Positions 7,001 through 9,160 of a stretch of DNA of 9,160 bases are shown piece after piece. Within the stretch, counting starts at the first letter, position 1, and each line of letters starts with the position of its first letter. This DNA is from CAYUWG01 sp964448285 (GTDB lineage Bacteria; Bacteroidota; Ignavibacteria; SZUA-365). Where the stretch lies: positions 1 through 9,160 of the forward strand of contig CAYUWG010000111.1 in assembly GCA_964448285.1 (NCBI GenBank), written 5' to 3'. The translations under genes and the position numbers were made by a program. The notes under the pieces are model-generated. The model saw only the letters and a list, made by a program, of their open reading frames with translations. It was not told the origin of the DNA and did no database searches.

Positions 7001-8969
7001 CGTCAGGACTGAATTGGGCGACGAAGCGATCCTCATTTCCTCCGTAGTTCGTTTGATATGCGCCTTGCGTCACGGGGAAGTTCGAACTGTACGTGCATCC
7101 GGTAACGTGAATCCGTCCCGTGCTGTTCGTCCTGATGCTCGTGATGTGATCCATCGAGCTGCCGCCGAAATATGTCGCCCATATGACGCCCGTCCCCGCT
7201 GCGTTCAACCGGGCGATGTACGCATCCTCCGCTCCGGGACGTGTCGTCTGGAATGCGCCCGTCGTTACCGGGATCGTTCCGGTCGTCCATCCGACGATGG
7301 CCATGTCGTTGCCGATCGCGTTGATCCCGTAGCCAATGGTCGAACTTCCGAAATACGTCGCCCACAATCGTGCGCCGGTGTTATCGAATTTGATAACGAA
7401 CGCACTCGTGGAGCCGCCCGGAAAGTTCGGCTGGACTGTTCCGCTCGTTGTCGGGAAACCCGTGCCGGTCGTTCCAACGACGATGACGTTGCTGTTGCCG
7501 TCAACGAAACAGCCGTGCCCGAACTGGTTCGATGAGCTTCCGATGTACGTTCCCCAAACGCGCGCACCGCTCGTATCGAACTTGAAGAGAAATGCATCCG
7601 CAGCACCGGCGTTCGCAGTTTGAAACGCTCCCGCCGTAACGGGAAAATTCGTACTCGCAGTCTGACCCGTGACGTAAAATGTCGAGTACGATTCGAAGTA
7701 TGTCCCGATCCCGACGTCGCCTCCATTGCCGCCGAGGAAAGTTGCCCACGAGCGATTGCCGTCCGAAAGCATCTTGATCAACACGGCATCGAAGCCGGAA
7801 GACTTCGTCGTTTGAAACGCTCCTGATGAAACGGGAAAATTCGTATAGCCCGTCGCGCCGGTGAGGACGGCGTTCCCGTAGGGATCGCAGTTGATACCCG
7901 TAAACACGTCCGCGCCTTCATAATATGTCCCCCACAACCGCGCACCGGACGAGGAGAACTTGATGATGAAGCCGTCGTTCGTCGCGCCTGATTTTCCCGG
8001 CTGAAACACGCCGGACGTCGTTGGGAAGTTCGAGCCTGCAGTTCCTCCGCAGACCCAGACGTTGCCGTTCGCATCGACATCGACGGCTCCGGCGAAATCG
8101 TTCGCATTGCTTCCAATGTACGTTGACCACGAGATCGAGGGATCGATGACGAGCGTTTCACCCGTTTGAAGTTGACCTGCAATGGCGAAACCGAGACAGC
8201 CGTTTCTTTCGACGAAGCCGCTTTCAACTTCGCGCGAACTTCCTGACGGGGATTTCACGAACGTGACGGGACGTGATTCCTCCAATCGAAAGATCTGGCC
8301 GCGTACTTCGACGCTGCCGTCGGAACGGATTTCGGGATGCACCCCGTCGGAGTAGCGAAGCGCGATGTCGTGAGGATTTCCGCCGGGATGCACGACGAAC
8401 TCATACTTCACGCCGCGATGATCGATGCGAAGATCGAGATCGATGTTTGGCCACACGTTTTTGTACGTGACGCGCCGTACCGGTCGAAGGAAGAGCGCAC
8501 CATCGGGTTTTGCAGCGGTGAAGAAGTTCGCGTACCAGTCCAGCGCATCACTCTCCTCGATGCGCGGCCACGGATTCGCGTGTGCAAAGTTCACGTCGAT
8601 ACGTTCAAGCTTCATTGCTCGTGGCTCGTGAGAGAACGATCGCGAATGGTCGCTCTCCTCGTGCTTCTTGTTTTCCATAGAGATGGTTTGGACGAAGGTG
8701 AAACCGGTCGAGCGAAGGTACATCCGCATCGTTCCGGCATGAAGCACCGCGCGGATGTCGGGACGTGCATTCCCATCGAGGTCCGAAATCTGACCGGCAT
8801 TCCTCACGATAAACCAGGCGTTCATTCCGTCAGTGGAATTCATTCCTTGAACCTGTGTACGGGCGGAAACGCCAGACCGCAGCGATTGTGCCATCACAGT
8901 ATGCTCGAGCGCCGTCAGGAATACGAGAGGAAGAACACACCGGATGAAGGAGGTAGCGCAATGCTTCAT
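1011..8969 (-). CDS. Giant T9SS-secreted cell-surface protein: DUF7948, SBBP propeller, 22 Ig/PKD-like modules, sorting domain
   Basis: The product has 2652 residues, and no break was seen in the frame. The order is: signal peptide 1-27; DUF7948-like domain about 50-277; seven SBBP blades 281-731; PKD-like module 734-818; tandem Ig-like modules 819-1458; PKD_6-like spacer 1459-1541; Ig-like modules 1542-2427; cohesin-like beta domain about 2428-2566; T9SS type A sorting domain 2572-2652. The sorting domain implies export across the outer membrane and attachment to, or release from, the cell surface. The propeller on a long disulfide-rich stalk suggests an adhesin or surface-structure protein. 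No catalytic motif is visible. I chose the ATG at 8969 because it begins a signal peptide and has AGGCGG eight bases upstream. The frame stays open upstream to a TTG at 9143, but those 58 residues would bury the signal peptide. The gene overlaps the next by four bases. The ligand and exact role cannot be read from the sequence. Confidence 0.95.
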   Translation of the reverse strand: MKHCATSFIRCVLPLVFLTALEHTVMAQSLRSGVSARTQVQGMNSTDGMNAWFIVRNAGQISDLDGNARPDIRAVLHAGTMRMYLRSTGFTFVQTISMENKKHEESDHSRSFSHEPRAMKLERIDVNFAHANPWPRIEESDALDWYANFFTAAKPDGALFLRPVRRVTYKNVWPNIDLDLRIDHRGVKYEFVVHPGGNPHDIALRYSDGVHPEIRSDGSVEVRGQIFRLEESRPVTFVKSPSGSSREVESGFVERNGCLGFAIAGQLQTGETLVIDPSISWSTYIGSNANDFAGAVDVDANGNVWVCGGTAGSNFPTTSGVFQPGKSGATNDGFIIKFSSSGARLWGTYYEGADVFTGINCDPYGNAVLTGATGYTNFPVSSGAFQTTKSSGFDAVLIKMLSDGNRSWATFLGGNGGDVGIGTYFESYSTFYVTGQTASTNFPVTAGAFQTANAGAADAFLFKFDTSGARVWGTYIGSSSNQFGHGCFVDGNSNVIVVGTTGTGFPTTSGTVQPNFPGGSTSAFVIKFDNTGARLWATYFGSSTIGYGINAIGNDMAIVGWTTGTIPVTTGAFQTTRPGAEDAYIARLNAAGTGVIWATYFGGSSMDHITSIRTNSTGRIHVTGCTYSSNFPVTQGAYQTNYGGNEDRFVAQFSPDGQRCWSTYIGGAGTDYCWVGAAIGERPEHSIAIGPQDDFYIVGITTGNFPTTSGAFRTTAVGGTDAFLARFVNDCNGMVVANAGNDVSVCRGGSVQIGANAYVNPCGIPVTYSWSPAAFLDSANIALPRASPTSTMEFFVTVTDANGCTSEDTVLVTVTGLGVTITPDTVTICPGGSAVLQATTGSGWNYTWLLNGSPISGANASSYTATQAGNYRVIVITPAGCYDTSSVAVVSIGSGPGASLTPPGPISFCPGGSAVLTANTGSGLTYSWLRNGTPISGASGSSYTATQAGSYRVIVTNSYGCPDTSNAVIITLYATPGASITPAGPTTFCAGGSVMLNANTGTSLTYQWMMNGSNIPNATSSSYLATQAGSFRVIVTNANGCSDTSAAVVVTVNARPGAYITPPGPISGCVGQQIPLSANTGIGLTYNWLLNGSPISGATSSTYVATQSGSFQVIVTNAAGCRDTSAAVVITLNPRPTAGISAAGPTVFCEPGSVELIASPSTGVTYEWLRNGSTISGAVSSTFLATQSGSYRVIVTNTFGCSDTSAAIVVTINPRPTASITGGPSPICEGEFATLTAATGAGYIYEWQRDGLSIPGATAPTYYARQAGSYRVIVTAPNGCKDTSGVFVLIVHPKPIVTIAALGPTVFCEPGSVTLEGTAPVGSSFSWLQNGSVIPGASTSTFIATQSGRYQVIATNANGCSDTSRAIDVLVHPLPDVTIAPPGPILLCEGKSVVLSVPSGTGYQYEWQRNETTIVGANGSTLLVNRAGSYRVIVMTANGCIDTSDQVVIDVKPIPNWRIEGKTSVCPNAIAAYFVTNSGGLSFDWTVSNGTIMSGQASGKIDVRWGTPGTGEVRVRITEVATGCTKDTMLSVLISSSLRPVIVSNGPPRLCEGDSLLLDAGAGYLSYEWFRNGTQTGDTTRTIMARLPGVYTVSVTDGSGCSGLSAPFDLFINQKPILSLQALGPTIICAGERVTLRAAAVPNVTYRWFRNGQEILGATSETFITSQPGIYRVSGTTSAGCEGTSDSVEVVVKAAPKAAIAALGPTTFCTNGSVTMKALPDSGVRYEWLRDGSPVPGAESSTLTVNQSGQYRVVVFDLVAGCKDSSQAITVIVHPLPTIQITGAAFFCNGESTTLSASGSAGIYLWSTSETTQNIVVNRPGDYDVTVTDANGCSAKAGITVVMRPRPSLSVQGSRTICTGGQTTLDAQSGFASYRWSTGATTQRVTLRTAGMYWIEVVDSNGCTARDTVTILESDRLSPTVSGRTVLCPNGTTTLEADSNETYTRYIWTTEADTTTYLANTRRFTVTSAGRYVVRVVDAGGCSGNMVVDVTSAQPIKPVVSGRFFVCTGLSSDTLTVIGDYFGYRWSSGQTSRSIVVTQPGRYTVDVTDSNGCIWPASVDVNERLVQPVITGTKVFCPTGSATLSVIWPSAMSYEWSSGERTRDVSLRTPGPIWVRVTDSSGCEGIAFDTLRISTSLVPSVTGALQFCAGRSTTLDAGAGYQWYRWSALDTTNLLSAGRTCTIMSPGEYIIRVGDASGCEGIDTLTVTHYPATNARIVGDTILCFGGSGQLGVTPSMIRYEWSTGDTTSNISVTASGAYWVRVVNAFGCDDTLRMDVQMQSIIPIAVAGRAGFCRGSSDTLDAGSGFVSYRWSSLDTTVILGTQRTLVVSQAGTYIVRVITPSGCRGSGSIDIVEYPLPQPSITQVGDSLESTAFISYQWMMNGIDLTGATSRRIKPTTSGRYVVRVTDSNGCIGLSPPFDFVAAVGSTQLSLLCNPQGVHPVGSIVSVPLLLESFLNVQPGGASEFTAFVTTVPTVAFPRFSATEVDRQGKRVTYRIRGVRDPSLTQGTLFEMPFEVLWGDTTCSRIRIDSVQWNDETSATLLGAECDICAELCNEGGVRLFYASGRVSLFNHPNPFNATTMIEFEIIEKGTTDVSIYDRLGRRIATVVHDDLEPGRYLMRFDASALASGTYFCVLQTPTEQRLKLMEVLK
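1012..1026 (-). promoter_or_regulatory. Shine-Dalgarno and ATGA start-stop overlap (translational coupling)
   Basis: On the minus strand, GGAGGT (1026-1021) lies six bases before an ATG (1014-1012) that shares two bases with the TGA stop (1013-1011) of the giant gene. The Shine-Dalgarno site is read in the upstream frame as part of the Met-Glu-Val codons of its last residues. This arrangement usually couples translation of the second gene to termination of the first. It also decides the start of the second gene against the in-frame ATG at 996. Confidence 0.75.
1014..1256 (-). other. T9SS type A C-terminal sorting domain (residues 2572-2652)
   Basis: The last 81 residues begin with FNHPNPFN, matching the common start motif (YPNPFNP) of the type A sorting domain. 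They continue with a beta strand (TTMIEFEI), a VSIYDRLGRRIATV segment, a GRYLMRFDASALASGTYF segment, and a short basic end with KLMEVLK. This is the full canonical pattern of the Por secretion C-terminal domain family. In known members it targets the protein through the T9SS outer-membrane pore and is removed by the sortase-like PorU. A T9SS machine must therefore be encoded elsewhere in the genome. Confidence 0.95.
1272..1688 (-). other. Cohesin-like beta-sandwich region before the sorting domain (residues 2428-2566)
   Basis: About 139 residues differ from the Ig modules. They include a VGSIVSVPLLLES stretch, a later LFEMPFEVLWGD stretch, RIDSVQWND, and a Cys-rich end with four cysteines closely spaced around ECDICAELC and EGGVRLF. 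The rhythm recalls cohesin-type domains found before sorting domains in FCB surface proteins, where a strand on bounded variables is followed by a GD...RID...W segment and a C..GG.RL end. The family call is from memory of that pattern and is tentative. The cysteines at 2435, 2525, 2548, 2551 and 2555 could pair internally. Confidence 0.5.
1689..1883 (-). repeat. Last Ig-like module, hybrid and missing its first Cys (module 22, residues 2363-2427)
   Basis: This module follows the B-type block but has the A-type core YQWMMNGIDLTGATS. It ends VTDSNGCIGLSPPFDF, like module 11 (GCSGLSAPFDLF). The B-strand cysteine found in all 21 preceding modules is absent (ITQVGDSLES), leaving only C2413. It is shorter than the others (65 residues) and may be a worn terminal copy or a junction to the cohesin-like region. 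Confidence 0.7.
1884..3629 (-). repeat. Block of eight B-type Ig-like modules (modules 14-21, residues 1781-2362)
   Basis: There are eight tandem modules of 69-79 residues, each with a first Cys (C.GG/C.GS, then TTLDA), a YRWS(T/S)G core Trp, a G.Y.VRV strand, and a second Cys in (D/S)(S/A)NGC. Module starts on the minus strand are 3629, 3419, 3209, 2972, 2762, 2549, 2321 and 2114. Two subtypes appear. Short modules 14, 15, 17, 18 and 20 have 45-46 residues between the cysteines. Longer modules 16, 19 and 21 have 51-54, with an insertion reading roughly DTT..L...R. Module 19 has an extra Cys (2181). The fold is inferred to be Ig-like. Confidence 0.85.
3630..4346 (-). repeat. Second block of A-type Ig-like modules (modules 11-13, residues 1542-1780)
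   Basis: Three modules start at 4346, 4112 and 3872. They share a GP.(I/L)C first-Cys motif, a Y.W(F/L)R(N/D)G core and a G.YRV strand before the second Cys. Cys-to-Cys spacing is 50, 52 and 53 residues. Module 11 is intermediate: its NGTQTGDTT loop and VTDGSGC strand look partly B-type. The block is separated from the first A-type block by a PKD-like module. Confidence 0.85.
4347..4595 (-). other. PKD_6-like spacer module (residues 1459-1541)
   Basis: This module breaks the Ig array. It has a VCPNAIAAYFV start, FDWTVSNGTIMSGQASG, an IDVRWGTPGTGEVRV segment and a second Cys in ATGC. The 'WtV.nG.i.sGq....i.v.Wg..G.g.v.V' rhythm matches PKD-like domains of Bacteroidota surface proteins (PKD_6 type). 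The Cys spacing is 58 residues, against 52 in its neighbours. It may mark the seam between two separately expanded arrays. Confidence 0.65.
4596..6515 (-). repeat. First block of eight A-type Ig-like modules (modules 2-9, residues 819-1458)
   Basis: Eight tandem modules start at 6515, 6272, 6032, 5792, 5552, 5312, 5075 and 4835. Five of them (3, 4, 5, 6 and 8) and also 9 are exactly 80 residues (240 bases); 2 and 7 are 81 and 79. The consensus is I.P.GP..FC.GGSV.L.A.TG.GLTY.WL.NGS.I.GA.SS...ATQ.GSYRVIVTN..GC.DTS..V, broken by linkers such as NPRP or HPKP. In all eight modules the two cysteines are exactly 52 residues apart. The modules resemble the Ig-like repeats seen in many T9SS-exported proteins and probably form a rigid stalk. 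Confidence 0.92.
6516..6770 (-). other. PKD/Ig-like lead module (residues 734-818)
   Basis: This module follows directly on the propeller. It has ANAGNDVSVCRGGSVQIGANA, then a YSWSPAAFL core, a FFVTVTDANGC strand and a DTVLVTV end, a pattern usual for Bacteroidota PKD-like domains ('AGND...C.G.S..L.a......Y.WsP...L'). It has three cysteines (746, 762, 804) where later modules have two. It probably joins the propeller to the Ig stalk. Confidence 0.75.
6780..8129 (-). repeat. Seven SBBP (beta-propeller) repeats, residues 281-730
   Basis: Seven repeats of about 61-72 residues begin at W281, W346, W408, W472, W536, W597 and W661. Each reads W(S/A/G)T(Y/F).G...D, then a V.G.T..(N/G)FP(V/T)T.G.(F/Y)Q segment and a DAF(L/I).KF...G.R end. 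This is the SBBP repeat (PF06739 type). Seven copies suit one closed seven-bladed propeller. The function of SBBP propellers is mostly unknown, and a binding head is inference. Confidence 0.9.
8139..8822 (-). other. DUF7948-like N-terminal domain (residues about 50-277)
   Basis: The region starts with AWFIVRNAGQISDLDGNARPDI and contains the marker segment VTYKNVWPNIDLDLRIDHR, followed by KYEFVVHPGGNPHDIALRYS and an end reading ETLVIDPSISWSTYIG at the first blade. This matches the domain that normally precedes SBBP repeats in bacterial surface proteins (Y.N.YPGIDL.fy....YdF.v.PGadP..I.l.y.G). Its function is not known to me. Confidence 0.8.
8889..8969 (-). other. Sec signal peptide of the giant protein (residues 1-27)
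   Basis: The start MKHCATSFIRC supplies Lys and Arg, followed by the hydrophobic run VLPLVFLTAL and a c-region ending VMA before Q28, an acceptable signal peptidase I site. A Sec signal peptide is required for T9SS substrates, which reach the periplasm first. It supports translation beginning at 8969 and not further upstream. Confidence 0.85.
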
Positions 8970-8977
8970 GCTGTGTA

Positions 8978-8983
8978 CCGCCT
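8978..8983 (-). promoter_or_regulatory. Probable ribosome-binding site of the giant gene
   Basis: On the minus strand AGGCGG, one mismatch from AGGAGG, ends eight bases before the ATG at 8969. The downstream gene has a perfect GGAGGT, so this organism appears to use such sites. It helps decide the ATG at 8969 over the upstream TTG at 9143. Confidence 0.5.
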
Positions 8984-9091
8984 GTGAGAGGAATGAATTG
9001 GGAATGGGAAAGCTCTTACCAATGCGATTCTGTGGAGCGAAGTCCGGGCTGCGATGTGGATGAAAAACGAAAACTGTCGGAACGGAACAGC

Positions 9092-9103
9092 GGTATCGAT
9101 ACC
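9092..9103. promoter_or_regulatory. Perfect 12-base palindrome, possible operator
   Basis: GGTATCGATACC is its own reverse complement, and after one mismatched pair the flanking AG/CT extends the symmetry to 18 bases. It lies in the non-coding leader, 123 bases upstream of the giant gene's start and about 11 bases downstream of the promoter-like pair, where a repressor site could act. No known regulator is recognised. Confidence 0.3.
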
Positions 9104-9114
9104 ACTTGGAAGTG

Positions 9115-9143
9115 AACTTAGCACCAATTCCAACTTCTTTCAA
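9115..9143 (-). promoter_or_regulatory. Weak promoter-like pair upstream of the giant gene
   Basis: On the minus strand TTGAAA (9143-9138) is separated by 17 bases from TAAGTT (9120-9115). The first box is close to a sigma-70 -35 hexamer, while the second matches TATAAT at only three positions. The TAnnTT pattern could also fit a Bacteroidota-type -7 box. It would give a leader of roughly 140 bases. The evidence is weak and the true promoter may lie outside the window. Confidence 0.2.
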
Positions 9144-9160
9144 TAGAGTGAAGAGGTGAA

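Noticed and set aside
8337..8987. Plus-strand open frame of 216 codons opposite the 5' end of the giant gene
   Set aside because: It is antisense to the signal peptide and DUF7948 region, which are well supported. It has no recognisable domain and seems to be a shadow.
8970..9143. 58-residue N-terminal extension of the giant protein from TTG at 9143
   Set aside because: The extension has no signal-like character, begins with a rare start codon, and would place the clear signal peptide internally. The ATG at 8969 has a nearby ribosome-binding site.

Overview
All supported coding is on the minus strand. The window holds one complete giant gene, 1011-8969 (2652 codons plus stop), followed by a second gene, 1014-1, that runs off the left edge. 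The giant protein ends in a type IX secretion system (T9SS) type A sorting domain, with a PNPFN motif and an MEVLK end. The second protein reaches the start of an OmpA-like domain whose first strand reads YVFFDEGSS. Together these point to the Bacteroidota/Chlorobiota part of the FCB group. The moderately high GC content and the OmpA style lean towards Ignavibacteria or Kapabacteria-like bacteria, but the exact lineage is inference.

The giant gene reads as follows from its 5' end, which is the right side of the window. It has a signal peptide, a DUF7948-type N-terminal domain, and seven SBBP blades that probably close one beta-propeller. Then come 22 Ig/PKD-like beta-sandwich modules in tandem, a cohesin-like beta domain, and the sorting domain. 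The Ig modules fall into blocks: a PKD-like lead module, eight 'A-type' modules of about 80 residues, one PKD_6-like spacer, three more A-type modules, eight shorter 'B-type' modules, and one hybrid last module. Nearly every module has one Cys pair at fixed spacing, as expected of an exported stalk held by disulfides.

The second gene starts within the stop codon of the first (ATGA overlap), with a strong GGAGGT ribosome-binding site inside the last codons of the giant gene. The two are therefore probably translated in a coupled way. The second gene encodes a signal peptide, a small outer-membrane beta-barrel, a proline-rich linker and the beginning of an OmpA-like peptidoglycan-binding domain. 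The layout of a very large T9SS-exported adhesin-like protein followed directly by an outer-membrane barrel recalls SprB/SprF of gliding Bacteroidota, although neither protein here is an evident member of those families.

The right-hand 190 bases (8970-9160) hold no gene that I can support. They contain a plausible ribosome-binding site, a weak promoter-like pair and a perfect 12-base palindrome just downstream of it. I see no RNA genes, mobile elements, CRISPR arrays or terminators.
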